Assembly (NCBI RefSeq): GCF_051020975.1
Contig: NC_135032.1
Span: 9,672,001-9,736,000, forward strand
From: Osmia lignaria lignaria
Taxonomy: Eukaryota > Arthropoda > Insecta > Hymenoptera > Megachilidae
Direction of reading: 5' to 3'
Length of the DNA: 64,000 nt
Part shown: positions 11,115-21,712 of the stretch, piece after piece
How the letters are laid out: each line of letters starts with the position of its first letter
Position numbering within the stretch: the stretch's first letter is position 1
Translations under genes and position numbers: made by a program
The notes under the pieces: model-generated
Databases searched by the model: none
Told to the model about the DNA's origin: nothing
Seen by the model: the letters and a program-made list of their open reading frames with translations, nothing else

Positions 11115-11666
11115 TACAGGGTGTCCCAGAACTGGGGTAGGAACGGAAGAGGGATGATTGGTGAGGTCATTCTAAACAACTTTTTCCTTTGCCAAAATGT
11201 TGCTTAAAGCTTCGTTTTCGAGTTATTATCGAAAAACACTGGCCAATCAGAGCGCGCCGTTAGCGCGGGCCGAACCACGCGAGTGTTGAGTATGTTCCGC
11301 GCGGTCGTGATCAAGTGCATCGGCACCACGTCGGTGTAATAGGATTCGTTGTTCATGAGTAATCAATAATTCGATACAATTATTCTTTTCTTATTTTTAT
11401 TCATTATCCGATGCAACTTCTATTCAACGAATCCCATCATACCGACGTAGTGCCGAGGCACCTGATCACGACCGCGCGGAACATACCCAAGACTCTCGTG
11501 GTTCGGTCCGCGCTAACGGCGCGCTCTGATTGGCCAGTGTTTTTCGTTAATAACTCGAAAACGAAGCCTTAACCAACATTTTGGCAAAGGAAAAAGTTGT
11601 TTAGAATGACCTCACCAATCACCCCTCTTCCGTTCCTACCCCAGTTCTGGGACACCCTGTATAAAA
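11115..11666. mobile_element. Foldback element with CAGGGTGTCCCAGAACTGGG ends
   Basis: The left arm (about 11117-11330) and right arm (about 11420-11664) are reverse complements. The ends read ACAGGGTGTCCCAGAACTGG, flanked by TA. Subterminal blocks (GCCAAAATGTTG, the TAACTCGAAAACGAAGC type, and GGCCAATCAGAGCGCGC) are shared with the element at 22814-23126, whose extreme ends differ. No transposase is present. It is probably a mariner-type non-autonomous element. Confidence 0.8.
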
Positions 11667-12933
11667 TTTCAGGAAGATCGAGTGATTAGATTTTGAGATA
11701 TTTTGCTCACAGACTTTAAAAATATAGTTTTGAGAAAAACGCGTTTAAAACTGACGAACTCAACAGTATCATGTCGAATGTTGCACTGTTTTGTTTTGTT
11801 GCAAGTTTTCTTGAAAGCATTTGTTGTCGGTTGTTATTTGTTTGTCATAGAGTAACACTGACAATTATTCATTATTGAGAATTAGAAGCATTAACGACGT
11901 GTTTTAGTCATAGTTGACATGTTTAATCGACAGCAACGGTTAAAATACCCTGAGGTGCAAGTATATGTTGAATACCGTCATAGACTAAGCAAATATTTTT
12001 ACTCTTCGCGTTTCAGTTAAGATAAGGAAACTCTAAATTCTGTCTCCAGCTGCACTATCTTCTATATACAATTACGCATACGACCCTTGAATTCCTTATT
12101 CACCATCCCTGAATCATACGCGTGATCCTTCGAACCTCATTAATATCCAAGAATTCCTATTGGTCCTAATCCTCATTTCCACCACTTTCAAAATCAGACT
12201 TTCGACTTTTTAAAAACAGTACAAGAACACTTTTCCTTCAGAATCAAAATACGAATCAGAGTCAGAAATAGAGTTGAGTAATCACGTAAGAATTGCTAGC
12301 AGTAGAAAATTACTTTAAGTGTCTAATGTAAGAATTGGTATAGTAAGTTTAATAAAATATTTATTAAACATCGGAATCTAAAAGCTTATGTTTAGCTAGG
12401 TTGGTCATCCTGTTTTGTAATGTAGGATGTTTACAGGACGTATTTCAGGCATTCGCAGGGCTTATCAAATGTCTGTAAAATATCCTCAACATCTAGAGCA
12501 GATATCTTTAGGATGTTTCACCGATGCTTCTGTGCTATCTGGGTTTAGGTTGTCACAGATAATACTTTCTTCAGTATCATTAATAGTATCACTATATTGA
12601 TGTGTTACTCCGTTTGGAATAAGATGAAAAGTTTTATAAATCTTGTAAATTAAGAAAAAGAAACTACATCATTGATCGTTCCATTGGATGCTACACTATA
12701 TACAGTGCGCAAGTCAAACTAATCGCGGAGAAGCATTGAAAGTGTAGATTTTAAATTGAAATAACATGATCAAATAGTTTAGCAAATGTTATAATTAGTA
12801 CGGTTACTTTTGGTAATTATGTTCGACATAATTATGCGAAAACAGCTGTGAGAATTTTTATTAATATCATATATCACGGAGTAAAAATTAAGAAAATGTT
12901 AGAAAGGAGGTGGTTTACGTAATAAAAATTGTT
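11667..12933. other. H2B downstream spacer, no gene seen
   Basis: About 1.3 kb of AT-rich sequence between the foldback element and the H2B stem-loop. No open frame, tRNA or element end is convincing. Confidence 0.5.
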
Positions 12934-12949
12934 GGCCCTTAAAAGGACC
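12934..12949 (-). promoter_or_regulatory. Histone 3' stem-loop of H2B (variant)
   Basis: The minus-strand sequence forms a six-base stem around TTTA (GGTCCT-TTTA-AGGGCC), with one G-U pair replacing the usual C-G. It lies 24 bases after the H2B stop, and it is the only one of the five stem-loops that deviates. Confidence 0.9.
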
Positions 12950-12973
12950 GATTGGAGGAACATATAGCGGCGT

Positions 12974-13345
12974 TTACTTCGAACTGGTGTATTTAGTAAC
13001 CGCTTTGGTGCCTTCAGAAACAGCGTGCTTCGCTAATTCACCAGGCAACAAAAGTCTGACAGCAGTTTGGATCTCCCGGGATGTGATGGTCGATCGCTTA
13101 TTATAATGCGCTAGGCGTGAAGCTTCAGCAGCAATTCGCTCAAATACATCATTCACGAAACTGTTCATGATGCTCATCGCTTTGCTGGAAATTCCAGTAT
13201 CAGGATGGACTTGCTTCAGCACTTTGTAGATATAGATTGCATAGCTTTCCTTTCTCCTCCTCTTCTTTTTCTTATCAGTCTTGCTGATATTCTTTTGAGC
13301 TTTTCCAGCTTTCTTCACAGCTTTTCCGCTTGCTTTAGGAGGCAT
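12974..13345 (-). CDS. His2B: Core histone H2B
   Basis: A 123-residue H2B, the usual insect length, intronless. The start is the ATG at 13345 (MPPKASGK). An upstream in-frame extension uses a GTG and lacks histone character. Residues 1-30 are the Lys-rich tail (KKKKRRRKESY). About 33-120 form the histone fold (YAIYIYKVLKQVHPDTGISS, SFVNDVFERIAAEASRLAHY, STITSREIQTAVRLLLPGEL) and the C-terminal helix with AVTKYTSSK, whose Lys is the conserved ubiquitylation site. It is divergently paired with H2A across a 259-bp promoter and carries its own stem-loop, so S-phase expression is expected. Confidence 0.97.
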   Translation of the reverse strand: MPPKASGKAVKKAGKAQKNISKTDKKKKRRRKESYAIYIYKVLKQVHPDTGISSKAMSIMNSFVNDVFERIAAEASRLAHYNKRSTITSREIQTAVRLLLPGELAKHAVSEGTKAVTKYTSSK

Positions 13346-13604
13346 TTTCACAACGATTTTATACACTGAAACACCCCACGACAGTGGAAATCCACTTCTG
13401 AATGTCGGAACCAAGTGAAGGCGCTATATATATGGTGTGAAAGGACAGCCGAGGGCGCACCAATCACGTGCGAGCTGCCGTCTCATTGGTCGACTCGAAC
13501 CGTAACGGATAGCTATATAAGCGGAGCTCTACCTCCGAAACCATACTTTGCTTTTGAATCTATTGAGGTTCGTTTCGTTTTTTGTTTTCAAAGTCGCTAA
13601 AACA
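13346..13604. promoter_or_regulatory. Divergent H2B/H2A promoter
   Basis: The 259 bp between the two ATGs is shared. TATA-like boxes point each way: TATATAA at 13514-13520 for H2A, and TATATATAT at 13425-13433, read on the minus strand, for H2B. Between them lie two CCAAT boxes in opposite orientation (CCAAT at 13460-13464, ATTGG at 13485-13489) around a CACGTG E-box (13465-13470). The near-symmetrical layout fits coordinated transcription of the dimer partners. Confidence 0.8.
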
Positions 13605-13979
13605 ATGTCTGGCCGTGGCAAAGGTGGAAAAGCTAAGGGAAAGGCGAAGTCCCGTTCCACTCGGGCAGGACTCCAATTTCCTGTTGGTCGTATTCATAGA
13701 CTTCTGAGGAAAGGAAATTACGCCGAACGTGTTGGTGCAGGAGCACCAGTATACCTTGCAGCCGTAATGGAATATCTAGCAGCTGAGGTATTAGAGTTAG
13801 CTGGCAATGCTGCTCGTGATAATAAAAAGACCAGGATTATTCCTCGACATCTTCAATTGGCCATCCGTAATGATGAAGAATTAAATAAATTACTGTCGGG
13901 TGTTACTATCGCTCAAGGTGGTGTATTACCGAACATTCAAGCAGTACTGTTGCCAAAGAAAACCGACAAGAAAACGTAA
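13605..13979 (+). CDS. His2A: Core histone H2A
   Basis: A 124-residue H2A starting at MSGRGKGGKAKGK (ATG at 13605). The longer frame upstream is 5' UTR. The fold is complete: AGLQFPVGRIHRLLRKGNYA, acidic-patch residues in EYLAAEVLELAGNAARDNKK and NDEELNKLLSGVTIAQGG, docking segment LPNIQAVLLPKK, end TDKKT. There is no C-terminal SQ motif, so it is canonical H2A and not H2A.X or H2A.Z. It differs from the Drosophila form I remember at only a few tail positions. A stem-loop follows at 14006. It shares its promoter with H2B. Confidence 0.97.
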   Translation: MSGRGKGGKAKGKAKSRSTRAGLQFPVGRIHRLLRKGNYAERVGAGAPVYLAAVMEYLAAEVLELAGNAARDNKKTRIIPRHLQLAIRNDEELNKLLSGVTIAQGGVLPNIQAVLLPKKTDKKT

Positions 13980-14005
13980 TTCTACAAAGAATTAATCATA
14001 CAAAT

Positions 14006-14021
14006 GGCCCTTTTCAGGGCC
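14006..14021 (+). promoter_or_regulatory. Histone 3' stem-loop of H2A
   Basis: Perfect consensus GGCCCT-TTTC-AGGGCC followed by ACA, 26 bases after the stop. Confidence 0.95.
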
Positions 14022-14236
14022 ACAAAATATTTTAATACGAAAGAATCTCGATCTGTTCATTGACTTTTTAGTCAACTTGCGAAATAAATTTAAAAAAATA
14101 ATTTGAAAAAGTAAATTTTATTGTACTTTTAAAGTAGCTCAATACTATATCAGATCACTTAACTTTTATCAATAAAACAATCGTATGTTTCGTGGGTGGC
14201 TGAAAATTGAAAAAATACAAGTACTAAAACACCATT

Positions 14237-14661
14237 CAGTATTGCCTCGAAATAAGCAACTCGCTATTTCCTCTTCTTTGTTTGAGGTGGCCCGCCAAGT
14301 GAGAGCTCCGTGAAAGCGAGAAGCCAATGTTTTGGGTAATAAATTGTCACGCTCGACTGAGCACTGACATAGGTTAATAAAAGGATGGTATATATATAAT
14401 GCTTTCTCATTCTGATATATTTACCTCGAAATAAGCGATATAGTGCGAGAATGAGAGGGCATGCTATATTCTATCCTTGTTCAAAAAATAACATCGCTGC
14501 TCGGCCGATCACTTTATGATTTGCCGCTACTTCGGACCCCACTTGTTTCTCGTGTTCTCTATCGTCCCGTTTCGAGAACAAAGTCAAGCCGAATAGCATA
14601 CCTGCTTCGTAATAAGCAACTACTCGGTCCCGAGCGGGTTGCTTATTTCGAGGCAATCCTG
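14237..14661. mobile_element. 425-bp inverted-repeat MITE (ATTGCCTCGAAATAAGC ends)
   Basis: The ends CAGTATTGCCTCGAAATAAG and, at the right, its complement with one or two changes define 25-28-bp inverted repeats. The motif CTCGAAATAAGC recurs inside at about 14427 and, diverged, at about 14610. The two overlapping chance ORFs at 14461-14704 have no family resemblance. Target duplication is unclear, so the superfamily is not assigned. Confidence 0.6.
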
Positions 14662-15288
14662 TATACCATGCACAAATTCTTGCCGTAGAGAGCCTGTATT
14701 CCAAACATCTGACCCAGGTGGTTGATACAGATGTTTTATTTTAAGTAAGAAAGGAACCCATACACTGCACTGTAGGGCCTATAGTCAGCGTACTGTACGG
14801 TCGAATTGGAATGGCTGAGCTCCATACTACCTACAATGATAAGTAGGGTGAGAAAGGACGTCAAAATCCTGCCAAGGGAAATACTAGCAGGTATCTCTCT
14901 CCCTTTATAAAATTCTGTTGTCCCGTTGGTGTAGTAGCCGCAGGTATAGACGTGTACTACATAACTTCAAATCATGCATACGACTGGAATTTAGTACAGT
15001 GAATGCTACTATACCGTATTCCGCGTCAATAAGACGTGTTCGCATTCCAGGTAAGGGTGATTCTCTCGCAGCGTTAACCAACGGCGATACTACCTGCTTT
15101 TCAGTGAATTTGTAGAAAAGGGACTCCCCTAACTAAATGTGACAATGTAAGACAGGGATATCGAATATCACTGTGTCTCATGCTGTCGTATTTTGTTTCC
15201 GTCCTCGAACTTTCCCTCAGCGTTCCCTTAAGCCGTGAGGGGTAAGGGAGTTGGGCTTTCTACTGATGCGCGGACAATACATTGAGTC
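14662..15288. other. H2A-H4 spacer, no gene seen
   Basis: Intergenic sequence of mixed composition, less AT-rich than average around 15180-15280. No element ends or gene motifs were recognised. The short frame at 14918-15115 looks accidental. Confidence 0.4.
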
Positions 15289-15431
15289 TCATTGAATCTG
15301 TCTAGGCGTGTGACTCTAACACATATTCACGCCTGCAGCAATAGGCGAGGGACATGTGAACAGGGGGCTACAGCCAAACGGCTGCCGGCGTGAATATGTG
15401 TTAGATTCACACGCCGCGACAGATTCAATGA
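15289..15431. repeat. 143-bp hairpin element
   Basis: The arms TCATTGAATCTGTC...TAACACATATTCACGCC and their complement surround a loop of about 55 bp. The inner motif ACACATATTCACGCC and the outer CATTGAA resemble the palindrome at 7630-7780, suggesting one family at different ages. Confidence 0.7.
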
Positions 15432-16440
15432 AATTCACACGATTACGAACGATCAATATATAAGTACTCATAGTTTTTCGCGAATATCTCGGAAACTAAG
15501 CGAGTTCGATATATAGGTTAGAGAAAAAAAGTTATTTAAAATGTCGAATTTTACAATTGTCTACTGTTTATTCTGTAGTTTAGAGTTCAGTCGTTGAAAC
15601 TAATACAGAAAGAAAGATATTCCCGTTGTGGATGACTCCTCACTTCTCACTTGCACATCGCGAAAGGTGGGGAGAATAAGTCTCGGATGGAGGACGAGAA
15701 AGACGGCGTCAGGCACGCATACAAGCCCCCCCCCCTGATACTCACATATCAAAAAGACGGGGAGCGAAGTTGTGATCTTTTTTTCGTCAGGAGATTCTGG
15801 CTTTTAAGATACATCCTCAAGTTTGCTTTTATGTACTACAAAAATCTCCGGATTGATAGAAAAAAAAGAAATGAAAGAAGAAGTAATTTGTGTGCTTTGT
15901 TTATTAAGAATTTGCGTATTAAGAAGAAAGTATTCTTCCCTACCTGGGCCACATTGCTAATACAGGCAAGGCAAGAACCCCAAGCATTCAGGCCAGTTAC
16001 GTGTCTATTCTTTTTTGACAGTTACCGCTTTAGAGAACATAAGAATTTGGAGACTCATTCATGACGGTACGATGCAAACTCGGAATTAGTGTTTCTCATT
16101 CTGTGTAAGGTACGCACATTTCAAACAATTTCAGTTTCTTAGACCGAATAAACTTAACTGGTCTAAACGTATCTTAGTCTTATGGTATGTAGAGGGTGCT
16201 AAATATTTTTTTTATAGAAACAAAGTATTCGTGAAATAGAAGAAAAAAGTTCTAATGAACACCTGTCAAACAGTTCGTATATTATAAGTTATAACCAATG
16301 TTCTATTTAAATTGCAATACTCTGCAATGCTTTTGGTAATATCGATCATGATTACCACAGCGCCCGTAGCTTGTGCGATTTGCGCAGCGAACTTCTGATT
16401 GGGTAGAAGTAAAGTGGAGGGGAAAGTGGGGTTTCCGCTC
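15432..16440. other. H4 upstream spacer
   Basis: No gene seen. The 137-residue frame at 15651-16064 starts from a non-ATG codon and has a low-complexity basic composition, so I regard it as accidental. The last 50 bases before the TATA box hold an inverted CCAAT box (ATTGG at 16398-16402) belonging to the H4 promoter. Confidence 0.5.
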
Positions 16441-16448
16441 TATAAAAG
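16441..16448 (+). promoter_or_regulatory. H4 TATA box
   Basis: TATAAAAG lies 77 bases before the H4 ATG, with an inverted CCAAT box about 40 bases further upstream. Confidence 0.75.
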
Positions 16449-16488
16449 AGCCATGTTCTTGTTTTGAAACGTAGTTCCAAACATTTGA

Positions 16489-16836
<348 letters not shown>

Positions 16837-16868
16837 ATTGTTATTCTACTCTTCTGTTCGACAAAAAC

Positions 16869-16884
16869 GGCCCTTTTCAGGGCC
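16869..16884 (+). promoter_or_regulatory. Histone 3' stem-loop of H4
   Basis: Perfect GGCCCT-TTTC-AGGGCC followed by ACCA, 32 bases after the stop. Confidence 0.95.
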
Positions 16885-17629
16885 ACCAAATTTTTCTTAC
16901 GTATGATCACTGCGTTTATGTTATTTTTCAACAGTCAATTTTGGCATTTTCATACCTTGTGTCACTACTATGGTATATTTCTTTTTATGTACTAAGTGAG
17001 TCCATATAAAAAGAAAAATATTCTGCATCGAAAATTTAAATTGATACATAACGTTGCTAACGAAATATGTAGATTTGAAACTAATAATAAATTGAAGTTC
17101 ACAATTTGACAGTTTTATTTTCTTTACCTGAAAAAATGAACGGTAATATTAAACGTCTGCTGCAAAATGTATCCCAACAACCCCTGTAAACAGGAGTCAA
17201 GTTCTTATGGCCGTACAAAGTTGTGAGGTCAAACTAACGATAAATACGGCCAAGTTCGTTAGCTTAGAAATACCTCTTGCAATACTAAAAAAAGCTTTTG
17301 TGAAAATTAGGTTAAAAGAACGCTATTTAATTTTTGAAGAGTCACATGGAGGGATAAATTATTCAAACTTGGCCGTTACTTTTTAAATCAATGACCATAA
17401 AAGGTGTTAGGTAACATAGCATTTAACAAGTATACGAAATTACATCTCTCCATCTGCCTCCAGTGCCGAGCTATAAGCCTCTTAAAAACGGCTAAGTTGT
17501 TTCGTGTAAAAGGAGGTACATAGTGCGAGAACTTGGCTGGTGCACTATCGTGCACCTAGATAATGATGAAATTGCAATTGATATGTAAGTACACCGAAGA
17601 AAAATATAAGATAACGATTTATGGTTATG
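16885..17629. other. H4-H3 spacer, first part
   Basis: AT-rich, no gene. The motif GGCCAAGTT / ACGGCTAAGTTG recurs in diverged form near 17250, 17370 and 17490, hinting at an old repeat. No ends could be defined. Confidence 0.4.
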
Positions 17630-17637
17630 CATTAGTG

Positions 17638-17788
17638 CAGTGGTTCCCAAACTTTTTTTACTGCAAAAATTATGCAACATTTTATATTGTTTTTATTTTA
17701 ATGATTTATATTGAGAATAGTATTTCATATTTTACTCATTTTTTATATAATTTGAATTATTTCGCGGCGCACAGCGAGGGAACCACTG
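17638..17788. mobile_element. 151-bp hAT-type MITE
   Basis: The inverted ends CAGTGGTTCCC and GGGAACCACTG are the classic hAT terminal type. The subterminal GCGGCGCACAGCG is also typical of the superfamily. The flanking octamers CATTAGTG (17630-17637) and CATTACTG (17789-17796) match at 7 of 8 positions, as expected for a hAT 8-bp target duplication. The AT-rich interior is non-coding. Confidence 0.85.
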
Positions 17789-17868
17789 CATTACTGTGTA
17801 ACATTGTACGAATTCAAGATAATTTTTTTACTTTTTAATACTGTATGTACATAATACGGCAGGCTTGG

Positions 17869-18657
17869 TCAAGTAGGGGAAAACCACTCTTGAAACACAT
17901 GTTCCGGTTCCCCTTCCAACGCTGCTCCTTCAAGTAAGATGGGACGGTTCCGACTAAGGATGTTCAATTCACCGGAAAGAATCGATTCTCGAATCGCTTC
18001 TGAATCGGAATGAGAGAATCGATTCCTTTAAAAAATCGAAACCGAAGAATCGGTTTGAAAAAAATTGACTTCTTATGTTTCTTTTTTTATTTTCATTTTT
18101 GTAAACAGACTATCCCATACGATTCTTTTGTGCGGCATCGATCTTTTATTTTTTTATATTTCGTGCTCTTACATCAAAAGCAGGCACTCCACATTGTTTG
18201 TATTTTAATCACTATTCTTATACTTTTTTTAGGAGTGAATGTGTTTTTATGGATCAGAAAAATCGATTCTTCTAAAAATCGATATAAAAAGTGAGAATTA
18301 ATTCCCTAGAGGGCAAAAAATCAATCTTCGATTCTTACATGAAAGAATCGATTCTGGGGAAAATCGAATACCAAAGAATCGATTCAAAAGATCGATTTTT
18401 TACCGAAAGAATCGATTTTCTAAATAATCGAATCGGAATCGAACATCCATAGTTCCGACTACCGTCTCTCCGAGAAGACAGTACCGCCGCTAGGAAATAT
18501 GCTTTTCTTAATATTTTTAACGCTAAGCGCTCCAAGCGCCCCAAACATATTTCCTAGCGGCGGTACTGTCTCCTCGGAGAGACGATAGTCGGAACCGTCC
18601 CATCTTACTTGAAGGAGTAGCGGCGGAAGGGGAAGGGAAGCGTTGACCAAGCCTGCA
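17869..18657. mobile_element. Foldback element split by a hAT MITE
   Basis: If the insert 17955-18451 and one target copy are removed, 17869-18501 becomes the reverse complement of 18543-18657. Landmarks are GGCTTGGTCAA, CTTCAAGTAAGATGGGACGG and GTACCGCCGCTAGGAAATA. The loop is about 40 bp. It has no coding capacity. The overlapping short minus-strand frames at 18335-18799 follow from repeat structure and are not genes. Confidence 0.8.
17955..18451. mobile_element. 497-bp hAT-type MITE rich in GAATCGATTC
   Basis: The ends TAAGGATGTTCAATTC and, inverted, TATGGATGTTCGATTC are flanked by perfect 8-bp duplications GTTCCGAC at 17947-17954 and 18452-18459. Both subterminal regions are packed with the palindromes GAATCGATTC and AATCGATT (about ten copies), which are plausible transposase-binding repeats. 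No transposase is left. It inserted into the arm of the foldback 17869-18657. Confidence 0.9.
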
Positions 18658-18660
18658 ATA

Positions 18661-19289
18661 CGGTATAAGTTCTCTCGAAATGCTGCTTATTGATAGAATG
18701 GAAAGAACGTCTTGCAGACAGCTGAAGCTCTGTGAATTCTTTTCGAACAACACGACCCTTTACAATGGCTATCGGTGTGTTCGGAATTTTTCTCAACAAA
18801 AGACGAACAGTTGTACGGGTACGAAAAAACGGGAACCTTTAGCTACTTAGGAGCCATTCTATGGTGGCATCTGCGCATATTCGTTCCAGGCGTTCTATGT
18901 ACCAAATCCCACATCCCGAATTTCGAAGCATCCTTTCAGTTCGTCAATACTTAGGGTTTACCTTACGTTAGTGTTAAAAAATCTCGACCTTCTTGCAACA
19001 ACGACCATTTTAGAAAATATGAAATTAATTACTTTTATCATTTTCTGTTGAAATATTTGTTTAATACTTTTCACTTAAAACTTGTAGTTTTCTTCGAAAT
19101 AAATGCCAAGTGCTGAGTGTAGCAGTATACACTTGGAATTCTTATATTTTATATTGAAAATATTTCCCTTAATCTGATACGATTTTTCAAAGATTAAAGT
19201 TACATTTTATAATGATATTGGCATAGATAGTGTGTATCTGAAAATCTAATATAATGATCACGAAAGTATTCTTCATTTGAAAAAAATTG
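18661..19289. other. H3 downstream spacer, no gene seen
   Basis: AT-rich sequence between the foldback element and the H3 stem-loop. No feature was recognised. Confidence 0.5.
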
Positions 19290-19305
19290 GGCCCTGAAAA
19301 GGGCC
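19290..19305 (-). promoter_or_regulatory. Histone 3' stem-loop of H3
   Basis: Perfect GGCCCT-TTTC-AGGGCC on the minus strand, 28 bases after the H3 stop. Confidence 0.95.
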
Positions 19306-19333
19306 GATTGTTATAAAAGTCGGAACTTTAAAC

Positions 19334-19747
<414 letters not shown>

Positions 19748-19806
19748 GCTAAGTATGCTTCGTTCAAACTCCGAAACTAAAGTGACGCGACGAAAATTTC
19801 GCTTTC

Positions 19807-19848
19807 TATATATGCTTATTGAGCGGAATTCCCTCTCCATTCTGATTG
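19807..19848 (-). promoter_or_regulatory. H3 promoter elements
   Basis: A TATA-like box (19807-19813) about 63 bases before the ATG, and a CCAAT box (complement of ATTGG at 19844-19848), arranged like those of H2A, H2B and H4. Confidence 0.65.
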
Positions 19849-19914
19849 GCTATTGTTCGTGTGATGGGGAGAGCATAGTAGCGATTGGAGGAGGAAGGAT
19901 AGCTGGTACTGCTA

Positions 19915-20122
19915 CAGGGTGATTCTCTCGCTACGCAAGACAAAAGCCGTGCCGCACAATGGAACCCCTGCTGTTCCGTTCCTTGTCTTCGTCTCAGCCA
20001 TAAACACACACAGAGCAATTTTGGGTCCGGCGATATGACCCCTGGGTCTCTTTACCCGCAAAAACAGCAGGGTTCGATTGTGCGGCACGGCTTTTGTCTT
20101 GCGTAGCGAGAGAATCACACTG
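19915..20122. mobile_element. 208-bp TA-target MITE just upstream of H3
   Basis: The ends CAGGGTGATTCTCTCGCTAC and CAGTGTGATTCTCTCGCTAC (inverted) extend into arms of about 50 bp, including AAAAGCCGTGCCGCACAAT. The element is flanked by TA at 19913-19914 and 20123-20124, as in Tc1/mariner. The interior has no gene. Confidence 0.85.
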
Positions 20123-20160
20123 TATATAGCAGTTCAGCTTTGAAGAAAGATCACATGTTT

Positions 20161-20541
20161 CATTTTTTCATTTCAAGACCTGAAATGGTACGATCTGAAA
20201 CTGATGTACCTAAATCAGTAAGCTCTCAAAAATCTAATAGTAATAAATTAGATACAACTTCATCAAAAGTGGTCGAAATTAATAAAAATGCTGAATTAAG
20301 TCCTGAACTTAATAAATCTGTGATAGGAACAAGTACACACAATGAATCTAATAACAATAATAATAATGGAAAAAGGCAAATGTCTCCCGAATTAAGGAGG
20401 AGTGAGAGGATTAAACATCGTCCATCTGTTTCTTACGATGAAAGTGAAACGCCAGATGATTATCTTTTGTCTGCTTAATCCATAGTTTGCGAAATTCCTA
20501 AGTCATATCATGAGATTGAAAATAGGGATGATATAAAATAA
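20161..20541 (+). pseudogene. Ty1/copia polyprotein remnant (integrase-RT linker)
   Basis: The open frame up to the stop at 20476-20478 is Ser/Asn-rich and ends in LRRSERIKHRPSVSYDE, the RRSER-K-P-SY hallmark of the linker between integrase and reverse transcriptase in copia-type retrotransposons. After the stop the same frame continues with PKSYHEIENRDD, matching the family's P-SY-EI-RDD block that precedes the reverse transcriptase. One in-frame stop splits it and nothing of the catalytic domains remains, so it is a dead fragment. An isolated look at the first part could mistake it for a host chromatin protein. Confidence 0.65.
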
Positions 20542-20884
20542 TTTTTAACAAAAAACAAATCCGACTTCGAAATGCACTAAAAAGTGTCAAATAATTTCTA
20601 TTTCATTTATACCAATATTTCATAGCTATTAATAATATCTACTTAATCGTTAAATAGGATACCAAATACATTTTAAAGTTTTCGGAGGCGGCGCAAAATT
20701 AAAAATACCCGAATATACGATGCTGCTAATAACGATTTGACTGCGGTATGGCAAACCTGGTAATTAATAAGTCGTAAGAAAAAAATTCGAAACGTTATAG
20801 ATACGGCAGAAAACATTCGTATTTGTAACGATTGTATCAGAAGTTGGTAGCACTTCTGATGTACATGTATACTGCAATTCTCGA

Positions 20885-21486
20885 CAGCCGACTCTAGTAC
20901 TAGCCATGCTGAACAACGTGGCAACACCGCTCACGTGACAATCGGGAGTCCTATTTTCAAAAACAGTGTCCTGTGCTCGGAAATGTAATTAACGTCTTTT
21001 TTAATTAAAAGCTGTAGTAATATACACTATTTGGTGTTAATTATGTATAAACAATACATAAACGTTGCAACTATGGCAAATAGAAGTGATGTGGTAGTAT
21101 AAAATTGTTATAAATGTGATATATATTTTATGTACTCTCAAAGTAGTTTGGTGTTGTGAAGCATGATATTTGAAATATATACAGTGGTTTCAAGAAAATT
21201 TAGGTATGAAGCAAAATGAAACCATCTTTGGATCAAATTGAAACATTTAAGAATTGATGAACGTGTATATAAGTTAATAAAAACCTTGAAACAAGCGAAA
21301 TTATTGGAACGAAACCAAAGAGGTTATGTGAAGTCCAGAGAGTAGTCGGGAGTCTGACGACGTTGATTGGCTGAGAGTCCGGGAGTCCGGGAGGCAGATA
21401 GAGTAGGGTAGGTGTTGATATATTCAGACCGGACTCCCGCGATGTTGCCATTTTTACTTCAGCACGGCTAGTACTAGAGTCGGCTG
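20885..21486. mobile_element. 600-bp inverted-end element, copy 1
   Basis: It starts CAGCCGACTCTAGTACTAGC and ends with the inverse GCTAGTACTAGAGTCGGCTG. It is nearly identical along its length to 21713-22314, with a few single-base differences such as ATATATAC versus ATATTTAC near 21178. The interior is AT-rich and non-coding. Confidence 0.75.
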
Positions 21487-21490
21487 TGGC

Positions 21491-21704
21491 AGCTCACTAG
21501 GTCTGGGGACATTTTTAATAACGTGTGTCATTCCTCTCTTCAGCTTGCTTTTTTACTTTGCGATCATTTAAATGGTGGACAGAAATATATGACGTACGAT
21601 GACGATATGGTAAAGATACACGATACAATGAAATTTCTATTATTTTTCAAAGAAAAAATTATATCACACACGTTATTAAAAATGTCCCCAAACCCACTGA
21701 GCTG
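21491..21704. mobile_element. 214-bp foldback MITE between the two copies
   Basis: The arms AGCTCACTAGGTCTGGGGAC...AATAACGTGTG and the inverse CACACGTTATT...GTCCCCAAACCCACTGAGCT enclose a loop of about 140 bp. No coding sequence. Confidence 0.7.
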
Positions 21705-21712
21705 CGCGAGCA

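Noticed and set aside
15651..16064. 137-codon frame in the H2A-H4 spacer
   Set aside because: Non-ATG start, basic low-complexity content, no domain and no conservation evidence.
20140..20478. Novel host protein with a basic C-terminus
   Set aside because: The RRSERIK...SY motif and the in-frame continuation beyond the stop match the copia linker region, so a retrotransposon remnant is more likely.
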